Counted from the first letter of the stretch, positions 44,859-53,882 are shown. The stretch is DNA of 64,000 nt from Erythrobacter fulvus (GCF_028595285.1 NZ_JAQQXQ010000002.1:62001-126000), one strand, 5' to 3'. The notes: generated by a model not told the origin, from the letters alone. Numbers and translations: made by a program.

Positions 44859-46333
44859 TGCACTCGTCGGCCTCGCTGCGCCGGGTCGCTTCGGCAAGCA
44901 TTCTGGCGCTCGCGCTCGGCGCATCGCCGGCGCTCGCCGACAACCTGCGCGAGGCACTGGCGAGTGCCTACAACACCAATCCCACGCTCGAAGCGGCGCG
45001 TGCCAACCAGCGCGCCACCGATGAAGGCGTGACGATCCAGCGGGCACAAGGCCTGCCTTCGTCCAACATCACCGCCACGCATACCGAATTCATCCGGCAA
45101 TCGGCCAACTCCTTCACCGCGCCCGAACGCAATCTCGGGGTGACGGCGCAGATGCTGGTGCCGGTTTATTCGGGCGGCGCGATCCGCAACGGGGTGCAGG
45201 CGGCCAAGAACCGCGTCGATGCGGGCGCCGCCGATCTGCGCAACACCGAAAGCACCGTGTTCAGCCAAGTCGTCGCCGCCTATATGGACGTGCTGCGGAC
45301 CGAGGCGCTGGCCGCACTGGCGAACAACAATGTCGCAGTGCTGCGCACCAATCTCGAAGCTACCAGCGACCGTTTCCAGATCGGCGATCTGACCATCACC
45401 GACGTTGCCCAGTCGCGCTCGCGCCTCGCGGTGGCGGAGGGCGATCTGCAACAGGCCGAGGCGAACCTGATCGCCGCGCGCGAAGCCTATATCCGCCTCG
45501 TCGGCCGCGCGCCCGGCGAACTTGAGGCGCCGCCGCCGCTGCCCGGCCTGCCCGACACCGTGGGCGAAGCCATCGTCAGCGCGCTGGAGAACAATCCGAA
45601 CCTCGTCGCGGCCAAGGAACGGGCCGAGGCTGCGGGTTATGACACCAAGGTCGCAGGCGCGGGCCGCCTGCCCACCGTGGGGCTGTTCGTCAACGGCCAG
45701 TACAGCGACTTTTTCGGCACGCTCGGCGGGCCGGTCGCAGCGCAATTCGTGCAGCGCGAAACCACTGCCAATGCCGGTGTGCGCGTCACGGTTCCGTTGT
45801 TTCAAGGGGGGCTTCCCGCCGCGCGTCAGCGTCAGGCCGGTGCGCGCGAAAGCGCCGCGCTGGAAGACGTGATCGCCGCCGAACGCAGCGTCATCGCCGA
45901 AACCCGTTCGACCTGGTCCAACTGGCAGGCGGCCAATGCCGTGATCAAAAGCTCGCAGGCCGCCGTGGAAGCGGCAGAGCTCAGCCTCGAAGGGGTACGG
46001 GCCGAAAACTCGATCGGCAACCGCACCATCCTCGACGTGCTCAATGCCGAACAGGAACTGGTCAATGCCCGCGCCCAGCTGGTGACCGCACGGCGCAATG
46101 CCTATGTTGCCGGGTTCAACCTGCTGGCGCTGATGGGCCGCGCCGAAGCGCGCGATCTCAACCTTGATGACGGCGTGGTGATCTACGATCCCGCAGTCAA
46201 TTACGAGCGTGTCCACGACAAGATCTGGGACTGGGACCGCGATCCCGGGCCGCAGGCGAAATCGACCAGCACCGTTGACATTCCCGCCCCCGACGCAACA
46301 ATCGGCCCGCAATTGCTGCCCGGCGAGAAGTGA
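44855..46333 (+). CDS. tolC: TolC-family outer-membrane channel protein
   Basis: Outer-membrane exit duct for type I secretion and drug efflux. 492 residues: signal peptide (RRVASASILALALGASPALAD), then two OEP repeats, each with long periplasmic helices and two beta-strands. Repeat 1 includes NLREALASAYNTNPTLEAARA and FQIGDLTITDVAQSRSRL; repeat 2 has TVGEAIVSALENNPNLVAAKE and SIGNRTILDVLNAEQELVNARAQL. The start may be GTG 44855 (GTGA with the preceding stop) or ATG 44858. No adaptor or ABC partner is encoded here. Confidence 0.93.
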   Translation: MMHSSASLRRVASASILALALGASPALADNLREALASAYNTNPTLEAARANQRATDEGVTIQRAQGLPSSNITATHTEFIRQSANSFTAPERNLGVTAQMLVPVYSGGAIRNGVQAAKNRVDAGAADLRNTESTVFSQVVAAYMDVLRTEALAALANNNVAVLRTNLEATSDRFQIGDLTITDVAQSRSRLAVAEGDLQQAEANLIAAREAYIRLVGRAPGELEAPPPLPGLPDTVGEAIVSALENNPNLVAAKERAEAAGYDTKVAGAGRLPTVGLFVNGQYSDFFGTLGGPVAAQFVQRETTANAGVRVTVPLFQGGLPAARQRQAGARESAALEDVIAAERSVIAETRSTWSNWQAANAVIKSSQAAVEAAELSLEGVRAENSIGNRTILDVLNAEQELVNARAQLVTARRNAYVAGFNLLALMGRAEARDLNLDDGVVIYDPAVNYERVHDKIWDWDRDPGPQAKSTSTVDIPAPDATIGPQLLPGEK

Positions 46334-46375
46334 GTCCCGATTCGGGACAGCGTCCGGCACGTTCAGGGGTTTGAA

Positions 46376-46879
46376 ATGGGGCACGAAGGCGAAGCTTCGG
46401 TCGAGGAAATTCTCGAATCGATCAAGAAAGTGATCGCGCGCGACAATCGCGCCGTTGCGCTTGAAGCGCGCCGCCGGCGCGAAGTGGCCGCCGATGAAGC
46501 CGATGTTCCGGCCCCGGCGCAGCACAAGGTCCGCGACGAGGACGAAGTGCTCGATCTGGCCGACATGGAATGTCCGCCCGAAACCGAAAGTGAAGCTGCA
46601 GCGCTGCCGCTGAACAATGTGCAGGGGATGGCGGATGAAACCCCGCTGATCGCCGACACGGTGCGCAATGCGATGCAGGAAAATCTCGCCGCCCTGGCGA
46701 TGCTGGCCGAACCGGGCGCCAAGCCGCAGATCGTGCGTTCGGGCGAAACCTCGCTTGAGGGGCTGACCCGCGAATTGCTGCGCCCGATGCTGGCACAATG
46801 GCTCGAAGCCAACCTGCCGGGCATGGTCGAAAAGCTGGTGCAGGCCGAAATCGCGCGGATCGTCGGCAAGAAGTCCTGA
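46376..46879 (+). CDS. PopZ/DUF2497 family protein
   Basis: A 167-residue protein with the two ends typical of DUF2497/PopZ: an N-terminal amphipathic helix (SVEEILESIKKVIARDN) and a C-terminal oligomerisation region (LEGLTRELLRPMLAQWLEANLPGMVEKLVQAEIARI). The middle is acidic and probably disordered. In Caulobacter PopZ forms the polar microdomain that tethers the ParB-parS origin region. The length is close to that of PopZ. Its position after tolC is familiar in alphaproteobacteria. A polar-organiser role here is inferred from the family. Confidence 0.83.
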   Translation: MGHEGEASVEEILESIKKVIARDNRAVALEARRRREVAADEADVPAPAQHKVRDEDEVLDLADMECPPETESEAAALPLNNVQGMADETPLIADTVRNAMQENLAALAMLAEPGAKPQIVRSGETSLEGLTRELLRPMLAQWLEANLPGMVEKLVQAEIARIVGKKS

Positions 46880-46931
46880 GCCGCGCGTCTCGCCACTGGC
46901 GCAGCGCCTTCCGGCAGGCTAATCCTGCCGC

Positions 46932-49118
46932 ATGCGTTATCCGACTGCTTCCGGCGCCCTGATCGCCGCCGCCCTGATCGCCGCCCTGATCGCCGCTCCG
47001 CTCGCCGCCCAGGACGCGGCCGGAACGACTTCTTCCGCAACCACGGCAATCCCCGGTCTCGCCGCCCCGCCGATGAGCGCGCGCGATCTGGTCACCATGC
47101 CGCGGCTTGGTGCACCCACAATCAATGCGGCAGGCACGCTGGCGGTCTATGGCGTCACCACCACCGATGCCGCGACCCTGACCCGCAGCACAGCCTTTTA
47201 CCTGCTCGATCTGACGCAGCCGGGTGCGACGCCGGTGAAGCTAGAACTCGGGTTGAAAGCCTCGGCACCCGCCTTCGGACCCGACGGCGCGCTCTATTTC
47301 CTCAGCAGCGAACACCCTGACGACGGCGCCGAAGCACGCAGCCGTGTGTGGCGCGTCACCCTCGGCAAGGATGGTCGCAGCAGTGCGCCGCAGGCGGTGG
47401 CGGACATTGCCGGCACCGACATTGCCGGGTTCAAGCTCGCACCCACGGGCAGGGCGATCGCGCTCTGGGCTGCGATACCGCGCGATTGCCCGCGCTTCGG
47501 CTGCCCGGACACCACGCCCAAGCATTTGCCGGGGCCGGGTAACGGCCGGCTGTATGACGGCGCCGACGGATTTTACCGCCACTGGGACCGCTGGGCGACA
47601 CCCGGCATCCCCAACCGCGTGTTCGTGTTCGGGATGGAAAACGGCGAGGCGGTCGGTGACGGCGTGCCGGTTGACGGGACCGACCCCGAAACCGGCCTGA
47701 TCGGCGACACCCCCACCATGCCCTTCGGCGGGGGCGAGGATATCGCCTGGTCCGCCGATGGAGAGCAGGTCTATTTCGTAGCGCGCAAAGCCGACGGGAC
47801 CGAGCCGACCTCGACCAATCTCGATATCTACGTGTCCGATCTTTCGGGTGCGGCACCGATCCTTGTCACCGCCGGCAACGCCGCCACCGATACCGCCCCC
47901 ACGCCTTCGCCCGACGGGCGCTATCTCGCGTGGTTGGCGATGGAGCGGCCGACTTACGAGGCCGACCGGCTATCGGTCCGCCTGCTCGATCTCGCCACGG
48001 GCAAGGTCCGCAACCTGACGAAGGACACCGATCTCAGCTTCGGCAGCCTGACTTGGGAAGCCAACGGCAAGAGCCTGATCGCCACCGCGCAGGAAGTGCT
48101 CGATACCCCGGCTTTCCGGATCGATCCGGTGAGCGGCAAGGTCACCCGGCTGGATCTGATGGCGGGGAACGAGGCGCATATCGGCAATCTCGCCGCCCTG
48201 CCCGGCGGGCGGCTGCTGTTCACGCGGGATTCGGTCGGCGCGCCGTCCGAGCTCTACCTGTCGGACAACATGCGGCAGGCCCGCCCGCTTACCGATGTCG
48301 CCACCACCCGCATGGGCGGACTGGCGAACATCGTCACCCGCCGTTTCAGCTTTGCCGGCGCCAATGGCGACACCGTGTGGGGCCAGATTACCCGGCTGGC
48401 CGACCAGACCGGGCCGATCCCTGCGATCCTTTATATCCACGGCGGGCCGCAAGGGAGCTTCAACGACAGCTGGTCAAGCCGCTGGAACCCGCGCGTCGTC
48501 GCCAGTCAGGGCTATGCGGTGATCTCGGTCGATTTCCACGGCAGCACCGGATACGGACAGGCCTTCACCGACGCGATCAACCGCGACTGGGGCGGTAAAC
48601 CGCTGGAAGACCTGCAGAAAGGCCTTGCCGCCGCGCTTGCGCTCGACAGCCAGATCGACGGCGAGCGCGCCTGCGCCATGGGTGCGAGTTATGGCGGCTA
48701 CATGGTCAACTGGATCGCCGGACAATGGCCGGAGCGGTTCGATTGCATCGTGCAGCACGACGGCATTTTCGACATGCGCAGCATGTATTATTCGACCGAG
48801 GAATTGTGGTTCCCGCGCTGGGATTTCGGCGGCTCCTACAGCGAGGCGCGCGAGACTTACGAAAAATGGAACCCGGCGAACCACGTCGACAAGTGGCAGA
48901 CGCCGATGCTGGTGGTGACGGGCGAGCTCGATTTCCGCGTGCCCTACACGCAGGGCCTGCAAAGCTTCACCGCGCTGCAGGAACGGGGCATCCCGTCGCA
49001 ATTGCTGGTGTTTCCGGATGAAAACCACTGGGTGCTGGGCGCGAAGAACTCGCTGCAATGGCATAATACCGTGTTCGCGTGGCTCGATCGCTGGCTGAAG
49101 GCCGAGCAGCCGGAATGA
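46932..49118 (+). CDS. S9 family (prolyl-oligopeptidase-type) exported peptidase
   Basis: A 728-residue serine peptidase with signal peptide (ALIAAALIAALIAAPLAAQ). Residues ~50-460 form a WD-like beta-propeller (WSADGEQVYFVARK, PSPDGRYLAWLAMERP). The C-terminal alpha/beta-hydrolase has the nucleophile Ser in GASYGGYM, the Asp in TGELDFRVPY and His in FPDENHWVLG. Best match is the acylaminoacyl-peptidase/dipeptidyl-peptidase branch. Likely periplasmic. Stop overlaps the 2Fe-2S gene (ATGA). Confidence 0.92.
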   Translation: MRYPTASGALIAAALIAALIAAPLAAQDAAGTTSSATTAIPGLAAPPMSARDLVTMPRLGAPTINAAGTLAVYGVTTTDAATLTRSTAFYLLDLTQPGATPVKLELGLKASAPAFGPDGALYFLSSEHPDDGAEARSRVWRVTLGKDGRSSAPQAVADIAGTDIAGFKLAPTGRAIALWAAIPRDCPRFGCPDTTPKHLPGPGNGRLYDGADGFYRHWDRWATPGIPNRVFVFGMENGEAVGDGVPVDGTDPETGLIGDTPTMPFGGGEDIAWSADGEQVYFVARKADGTEPTSTNLDIYVSDLSGAAPILVTAGNAATDTAPTPSPDGRYLAWLAMERPTYEADRLSVRLLDLATGKVRNLTKDTDLSFGSLTWEANGKSLIATAQEVLDTPAFRIDPVSGKVTRLDLMAGNEAHIGNLAALPGGRLLFTRDSVGAPSELYLSDNMRQARPLTDVATTRMGGLANIVTRRFSFAGANGDTVWGQITRLADQTGPIPAILYIHGGPQGSFNDSWSSRWNPRVVASQGYAVISVDFHGSTGYGQAFTDAINRDWGGKPLEDLQKGLAAALALDSQIDGERACAMGASYGGYMVNWIAGQWPERFDCIVQHDGIFDMRSMYYSTEELWFPRWDFGGSYSEARETYEKWNPANHVDKWQTPMLVVTGELDFRVPYTQGLQSFTALQERGIPSQLLVFPDENHWVLGAKNSLQWHNTVFAWLDRWLKAEQPE

Positions 49119-49528
49119 GCCGGCAGGAGCTTCTGTCCGCGCAAACCTCGCTCGCCAAGCATTACGGCGATCCGGCGAAGGGCACCGCGATCGCGCGGCA
49201 CATCATGCTGTGCGCGGTTTCGGACAAGCAGAAATGCTGTTCGCGCGAGGCGGGGGAGGAAAGCTGGGCCTTCCTCAAATCGCGGCTGAAGGAACTAGGG
49301 CTGGTCGGCCCGCGACGCGGCGAGGACAGCAAGCGCGGGCCGGGTGGCGGCGTGCAACGCAGCAAGGCCGATTGCCTGCAGATCTGCGCGGCAGGGCCCG
49401 TCGCGGTCGTGTGGCCGGACGGGGTCTGGTATCATTCGTGCTCGCCCAAGGTGCTTGAGCGGATCATTCAGGAACATCTGGTGGGCGGCGTACCGGTCAC
49501 AGATTACCGACTCACGCCTCCGGCCTAA
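49115..49528 (+). CDS. Thioredoxin-like (2Fe-2S) ferredoxin family protein
   Basis: A 137-residue cytosolic protein. Candidate cluster ligands are Cys33, Cys41 or Cys42, Cys87 and Cys91, with the spacing C-x7/8-C ... C-x3-C and surrounding HIMLCAVSDKQKCC and ADCLQICAAGPVAVVWPDGVWY that define thioredoxin-like 2Fe-2S ferredoxins. Electron-transfer partner unknown. Starts in ATGA overlap with the S9 peptidase gene; stop overlaps that of the convergent membrane-protein gene. Confidence 0.86.
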   Translation: MSRQELLSAQTSLAKHYGDPAKGTAIARHIMLCAVSDKQKCCSREAGEESWAFLKSRLKELGLVGPRRGEDSKRGPGGGVQRSKADCLQICAAGPVAVVWPDGVWYHSCSPKVLERIIQEHLVGGVPVTDYRLTPPA

Positions 49529-49836
49529 TCCTCGGGCGGGCTCCACAGCTCGTCGCGGCCGGGCATGCGATTATCGACCGATTCGTCGTGCCCCGTCCCG
49601 TTGGACAGAAAAGCCAGCCCCATTAACCCGCCGCCGAGCAGCATGGTGAGGCTGATGCCCAGTGCCACAGCGATGTAGAAATGCACCGAAATCATACCGT
49701 TGGAGGCAAACAGCAGCCCCATGGCCAGCGCCACCACCAACGCGGTGACCGCCAGCAGTAATTTCATGATCCGGCGATAACGCGCCCAGGCGTGGGCGGC
49801 ATTCACAGGATCGTCGAGCGGGGATTTGCGAGCCAT
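49525..49836 (-). CDS. Small two-helix membrane protein
   Basis: A 103-residue protein with two membrane helices (about 25-47, LLLAVTALVVALAMGLLFA, and 52-80, YIAVALGISLTMLLGGGLMGLAFL) joined by a short loop, and a polar C-terminus with DESVDNRMPGRDELW. ATG 49836 is preferred over an in-frame start 72 bp upstream whose codons are strongly basic. No family recognised, though the layout is common in sphingomonads. Confidence 0.62.
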   Translation of the reverse strand: MARKSPLDDPVNAAHAWARYRRIMKLLLAVTALVVALAMGLLFASNGMISVHFYIAVALGISLTMLLGGGLMGLAFLSNGTGHDESVDNRMPGRDELWSPPED

Positions 49837-49985
49837 TGGCGCGACATGGCCCCCGCGCGGGCGCTTTGCAACGCGCAAAGCACGCAACCTTTGGTTCGCG
49901 CCATGCATAGATCGCTACGAGCGGATTCGCTTTTTCACCGCAGGCATGGCATTTTCCTTCCCTGACGAGAGAGAGGAAGACGGCC

Positions 49986-50417
49986 ATGAACATTGCCAGC
50001 ATCATCGCCAAGCGCGATCCGTCCGACATCATCGGCTGCGACGTGACGACTCCGGTGGCCGAGGCAGTGCAGATCCTCGCCGGAAAGCGTATCGGCGCCC
50101 TGCCGGTGCTGCGCGACGGGCGGGTGGTCGGCATCGTTTCGGAACGCGACATCGTCTACCGGCTGGCCGATCGCGGCGGGGCCTGCCTCGACTTGCCGGT
50201 CGAACAGATCATGACGTCGCCCGCCGTCACGGTAGAACCTTCCACCACCGTCGACGAGGCGCTGGCCATGATGACCCGCCGCCGCTTCCGCCACTTCCCG
50301 GTGGTCGCGGACGGCACGCTGGTGGCCTTCATCTCGATCGGCGATCTGGTGAAGCACAAAATCGACGAGGTCGAGCACGAGGCCGAGGCGCTGCGCAACT
50401 ATATTCAGGCGGTCTGA
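49986..50417 (+). CDS. CBS-pair domain protein
   Basis: A 143-residue protein made of two CBS motifs: residues ~15-70 (TTPVAEAVQILAGKRIGALPVLRDGRVVGIVSERDIV) and ~80-135 (SPAVTVEPSTTVDEALAMMTRRRFRHFPVVADGTLVAFISIGDLVK). Such free-standing pairs bind adenine nucleotides and act as energy sensors for partner proteins. The partner cannot be named. GAGAGGAAG precedes ATG 49986; monocistronic. Confidence 0.9.
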   Translation: MNIASIIAKRDPSDIIGCDVTTPVAEAVQILAGKRIGALPVLRDGRVVGIVSERDIVYRLADRGGACLDLPVEQIMTSPAVTVEPSTTVDEALAMMTRRRFRHFPVVADGTLVAFISIGDLVKHKIDEVEHEAEALRNYIQAV

Positions 50418-50456
50418 CCGCTTGAGGAACGCGGCCGCGCGCACTAGATTACACCC

Positions 50457-50789
50457 ATGAGCCCCGAACCCCTGACTCTCACCCCCGCCGCCGCCCGGCG
50501 GATCGCGCTAATCGCCGAAAAGCAGGCGCGCGCGCCCATTCTCCGCCTTGCGGTCGAAGGGGGCGGGTGTTCGGGTTTCCAGTACAAGTTCGACCTCGCC
50601 GATGCGCCCGAGGGCGACGACATGGTGAGTGAAACCGACGGTGTGCGGCTGGTGGTCGATCCGGTGAGCCTTGATCTGATCGCGGGCAGCACGGTCGATT
50701 TCGTCGAATCCCTCGGCGGCGCGGCCTTCAAGGTCGAAAACCCGCAAGCCGCCGCCGGTTGCGGTTGCGGGGCCAGTTTCGGGATTTGA
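50457..50789 (+). CDS. erpA: A-type iron-sulfur carrier, ErpA-like
   Basis: A 110-residue HesB/IscA-fold protein with the three ligand cysteines in GGGCSGFQYKF and GCGCGASFGI. It delivers Fe-S clusters to targets. It differs from the operon-encoded SufA at 16.1 kb by a shorter N-terminus and the FQY after the first cysteine, as in ErpA. It stands alone, 39 bp upstream of xthA on the same strand, so the two may be co-transcribed. Confidence 0.88.
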   Translation: MSPEPLTLTPAAARRIALIAEKQARAPILRLAVEGGGCSGFQYKFDLADAPEGDDMVSETDGVRLVVDPVSLDLIAGSTVDFVESLGGAAFKVENPQAAAGCGCGASFGI

Positions 50790-50827
50790 ATTAGACCCGG
50801 GCTGCGCTTTGAGGCATCAGGGCGCGC

Positions 50828-51619
50828 ATGAAAATCGCCACCTTCAACATCAACGGCATCAAGGCGCGCCTGCCGCGGCTGATCGAATGGCTCGAGGAAA
50901 CGCGCCCCGCGGTCGCGTGTCTGCAGGAAATCAAATCGCAGGACGACGGCTTCCCCGTCGCCGATTTCGAAGCAATCGGCTATACCGCGATCTGGCATGG
51001 GCAGAAGGCCTTCAACGGCGTCGCAATCCTCGCCGACAAACGCGCAGGGTATGAAATCGCCGAGGTGCGGCGCGGGTTGGGGATCGACGGGCTGAAGGAT
51101 GGCGAGGGCGAACAGGCACGCTATCTCGAAGCCGATGTGAACGGCGTGCGCATCGCCTGTCTCTACCTGCCCAACGGCAATCCGCATCCCGGGCCGAAGT
51201 TCGATTACAAGCTGGCATGGATGGAACGCCTGCGCGAACGCATGGCGGAAATCTGGGCCGAGGAAGTGCCCGCGGTGGTGCTGGGCGATTTCAACGTCAT
51301 TCCCGAAGATGACGACGTCTGGTCGGTCAAGGCGATGGCCGACGACGCGCTGATGCAGCCCGAATCCCGCGCCGCTTATGCGCGGTTCCTCAATGACGGG
51401 TGGACCGACGCGCTGCGCACCCACAATCCGCGCGGCGGGGTGTGGACGTACTGGGATTACCAGGCCGGCGCGTGGCAGCGCGACCACGGCTTCCGCATCG
51501 ATCACATCCTGCTGTCGCCCGAATGCGCCGACCGGCTGGAAAGCGCGGGCGTCGACAAGGCGCATCGCGGGCGCGAAAAGGCCAGCGACCACGCGCCTGT
51601 CTGGGTCAGGTTGCGCTAG
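50828..51619 (+). CDS. xthA: Exodeoxyribonuclease III
   Basis: AP endonuclease and 3'-5' exonuclease of base-excision repair. 263 residues, EEP fold. Motifs: ATFNINGIKARL, CLQEIKSQDDGFP (metal Glu), the YLPNGNPHPGPKFDYKL block, VVLGDFNVIPEDDDVW (Asp, Asn), FRIDHILLSPE and SDHAPVWVRL with the catalytic His. Full length. An inverted repeat follows immediately after the stop. Confidence 0.95.
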   Translation: MKIATFNINGIKARLPRLIEWLEETRPAVACLQEIKSQDDGFPVADFEAIGYTAIWHGQKAFNGVAILADKRAGYEIAEVRRGLGIDGLKDGEGEQARYLEADVNGVRIACLYLPNGNPHPGPKFDYKLAWMERLRERMAEIWAEEVPAVVLGDFNVIPEDDDVWSVKAMADDALMQPESRAAYARFLNDGWTDALRTHNPRGGVWTYWDYQAGAWQRDHGFRIDHILLSPECADRLESAGVDKAHRGREKASDHAPVWVRLR

Positions 51620-51621
51620 AC

Positions 51622-51712
51622 CGTCACCCCTGCGCAGGCAGGGGCCTATCCGGCCTCTGCTGTCCAAGCTGCAACCCGTGATTGATCCCTGCCTGCGCGG
51701 GGATGACGGATG
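51622..51712. repeat. Long imperfect inverted repeat between xthA and sleB
   Basis: The left arm beginning CCGTCACCCCTGCGCAGGCA (51622-51648) and the right arm ending CTGCGCGGGGATGACGG (51685-51712) are near-perfect reverse complements over about 25 bp. Arms of this type (GTCATCCCCGCGCAGGCGGGG) are, to my knowledge, dispersed intergenic repeats in sphingomonads. It separates convergent genes and could also act as a bidirectional mRNA end. Confidence 0.6.
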
Positions 51713-51715
51713 ACT

Positions 51716-52393
51716 TCAGCGATAAAAAATATGCGTGTCGATTTGCGCCAGACGCGTCTTGCGCAGGCTCCAGCCGGGGCGGACATATTTGGCGTGGAAG
51801 AACACTGCCTCGCCCGCTTCGGATTCCCACAGGCCCTGATGCGCGATTTCGGCGATCGCCACCGCGCGCGACCATGCGGGCGTGCCGGTGCGGATATTCG
51901 GCATGCGGGTGCCGCGCATGAAGGAGAACTGGCCCTTCTGGCGCACAACGCCGCAATAGCTGCCGGGGAAGCGCGTGTCTTCGCTGCGGTTGATGATCAC
52001 CTGCGCCACGGCAAGCTGCCCGGCGAGCGGTTCGCCGCGCGCTTCGAAATAGACCGCGCCGGCAAGGCAGCGCATTTCTTCGCTCAGCGGCGTGTCGGTA
52101 TCGACCATGCCGACCAGTTCGCGCAGTGATCCGGCTTCGGTCAGCACGGTGGCGTCGGGCGCTTCAGGCGCCTCGGGAAGCGGCTGCACCACTTCGGCGG
52201 AAATGAAGATGGGGGTTTCGGGAACCAGCTCCGCCACCGGGGCCGCATCGGCCTCACCGGACAGGGTAAGCTGGTCATTGGCCTGCGCATCCGCGCTTTG
52301 GGCCAGAACCGCGGCGCCATCGACGCCGGGCAGGGTAATGGTTGCGATCGCCGCAGCGGCGAGGGCAAGCATCGAGACGGTCTTGCGACTCAT
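51716..52393 (-). CDS. SleB-type cell-wall hydrolase
   Basis: A 225-residue exported protein. The N-terminal signal peptide (SMLALAAAAIATITLPG) is followed by a low-complexity Pro/Glu/Ala region and the C-terminal Hydrolase_2 domain: CLAGAVYFEARGEPLAGQLAVAQVIINR (catalytic Glu in FEARGE), YCGVVRQKGQFSFM and FFHAKYVRPGW. Cleaves the glycan backbone of peptidoglycan as a lytic transglycosylase-like enzyme. ATG 52393 is chosen; the longer frame adds a basic, non-signal stretch. Confidence 0.88.
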   Translation of the reverse strand: MSRKTVSMLALAAAAIATITLPGVDGAAVLAQSADAQANDQLTLSGEADAAPVAELVPETPIFISAEVVQPLPEAPEAPDATVLTEAGSLRELVGMVDTDTPLSEEMRCLAGAVYFEARGEPLAGQLAVAQVIINRSEDTRFPGSYCGVVRQKGQFSFMRGTRMPNIRTGTPAWSRAVAIAEIAHQGLWESEAGEAVFFHAKYVRPGWSLRKTRLAQIDTHIFYR

Positions 52394-52584
52394 GTACTCT
52401 ACTATTCGGGCGGTGAGCGCGCTCCGACGCAGGCGGAAACCCGTTGCGATTGTGTTCGCGAAGAGAGGGGGGTTCAAAAAGCCTACCGGCGGCTCCCCGT
52501 CTGCGTGCTGCTCGAACGGCCGGATTGCCGCCCGTCAGCCTGCGCCAGGAAGTGCGCGGGCCCATAACCAAACGGGCTGGCAGG

Positions 52585-52926
52585 TCAAGTTAACGCGTCG
52601 ATTTGCGCGACGAAGCGTTCCGGATCGTCGATATCCACCTCGATCAGCCAGATATCCGGGTCCTGACGCCGCCGCCGCGCCAGATATTCGGAAAATTCCT
52701 GTTTATTTTCAGGGTTTTCTTCTTTGGATGAAACAAAGCTGCGTGATCCGTCGAGCTGGGGCATCCTTTCGTAAAGTCTTGCCGCTTCACCACGACACGT
52801 GGTTACCAGCAGGATCGTCCCGGCGTCGCGTTCGCCCTTGGCCAGCACGGTGCCAAAGCCGCCCTGCGATTCGGCAAGGCGCAGAATCGCCCCGACTTCG
52901 AGATGCGCGGGAAGCCGCGTGCTCAC
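52585..52926 (-). CDS. DUF1491 family protein
   Basis: A 113-residue protein matching DUF1491: RLPAHLEVGAILRLAESQGGFGTVLAKGERDAGTILLV, LYERMPQLDGSR and EYLARRRRQDPDIWLIEVDIDDPERF. The family is confined to alphaproteobacteria and is uncharacterised. It overlaps the thioesterase gene upstream (ATGA type) on the same strand. Soluble, no cysteine pair beyond a single Cys. Confidence 0.85.
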   Translation of the reverse strand: MSTRLPAHLEVGAILRLAESQGGFGTVLAKGERDAGTILLVTTCRGEAARLYERMPQLDGSRSFVSSKEENPENKQEFSEYLARRRRQDPDIWLIEVDIDDPERFVAQIDALT

Positions 52927-53399
52927 GCGCCGGCCGTGTAGCCCGGCAGGCTGGAAAGCGGGATGCGCGAGCGCATGAAGGTGCCCGTGCCGCGCCCGAT
53001 TTCCTCGCCTTCCTCATCGACCAGCCGCGCCTCGGCCACGAACACCCGGCGCTTGCCCGATACCCAGCGGCCCTCTGCGACGACAGTTCCGCTGCGCACC
53101 GGTTTGGTGAAGTGGAGGTTGAAGCTGGTGGTCAGCAGGAAACGATCGGTCGCCAGCGTATTGGCCGCATAGAAGGCCGCATCGTCGAGCATCTTGAAAT
53201 AGATCGTCCCGTGGGCCGCGCCGGCGGCGTGGTAATCCTCGGGCGTGACAGTGAAGATCAGCCGCGACAGACCCTCGCCCGGGATGTGCAGCTGCGATGC
53301 AAACTTGGCGTTGACCGGCGCAGAGGCATAGAGCCGCTCCAACGCGCGGTAATGGCCTTCGGCCCCGATGGCGGGGTTTGCGTGTTCCTCTCCGGTCAT
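52923..53399 (-). CDS. PaaI-like hotdog-fold thioesterase
   Basis: A 158-residue protein with the hotdog signature GAAHGTIYFKMLDDAAFYAANTL (catalytic acidic residue in the long helix) and TSFNLHFTKPVRSGTVVAEGRWVSGKRRVFVAEARLVDEEGEEIGRGTG. Hydrolyses acyl-CoA or a related thioester; the substrate is unknown. Its stop overlaps the DUF1491 start, so the two are probably co-translated. Confidence 0.82.
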   Translation of the reverse strand: MTGEEHANPAIGAEGHYRALERLYASAPVNAKFASQLHIPGEGLSRLIFTVTPEDYHAAGAAHGTIYFKMLDDAAFYAANTLATDRFLLTTSFNLHFTKPVRSGTVVAEGRWVSGKRRVFVAEARLVDEEGEEIGRGTGTFMRSRIPLSSLPGYTAGA

Positions 53400-53420
53400 T
53401 GTCTTTTTGCAGGCCGCGCG

Positions 53421-53882
53421 TCAGGCGGCATCCCGTTCGAACTGTCGGGTAAGCAGTGCATAGGCCGCTTCGGCGTTCGGGGCATCGGCAAGCATCTGCA
53501 ACTTCGCCTCGTCACGGGTCAGGCGCGATATCGCAGCCAGCGCGTGCAGGTGCGTCGCGCCGGCATTCTCGGGCGAGACCAGCGCGCAAACCAGCGTCAC
53601 GGGGCGCGAATCCGCGGCGGCGAAATCGATCGGCTGCTCCAGCCGGATCAGCGCCAGCGACGGACGCCGCACATCCTTGCTGCGGCAATGCGGGATCGCG
53701 ACCCCGCGGCCGAACCCGGTGCTGCCGAGCGCCTCGCGCGCTTCCAGATTCTCCAGCACCTCGTGCCGGTCGAGCCCGTAGGCATCGGCGAGCAATTGCG
53801 CCGCTGCGACCAGCACCCCGGACTTGCTGTCGATCTTGTCGAACAGAATCGCCTGCGGAGAGAGTGCGAGGTTTACGTCCAT
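53421..53882 (-). CDS. ptsN: PTS nitrogen-regulatory protein EIIA(Ntr)
   Basis: Phospho-acceptor protein of the PTS-Ntr regulatory chain. 153 residues, PTS EIIA type-2 fold, with active-site His65 in GRGVAIPHCRS. Also FDKIDSKSGVLVAAAQLLADAYGL at the N-terminus and the C-terminal LHALAAISRLTRDEAKLQML. No transporter is encoded nearby, consistent with a regulatory role. It lies 172 bp downstream of hpf in the same direction, as in many proteobacteria where the two are neighbours. Confidence 0.92.
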   Translation of the reverse strand: MDVNLALSPQAILFDKIDSKSGVLVAAAQLLADAYGLDRHEVLENLEAREALGSTGFGRGVAIPHCRSKDVRRPSLALIRLEQPIDFAAADSRPVTLVCALVSPENAGATHLHALAAISRLTRDEAKLQMLADAPNAEAAYALLTRQFERDAA

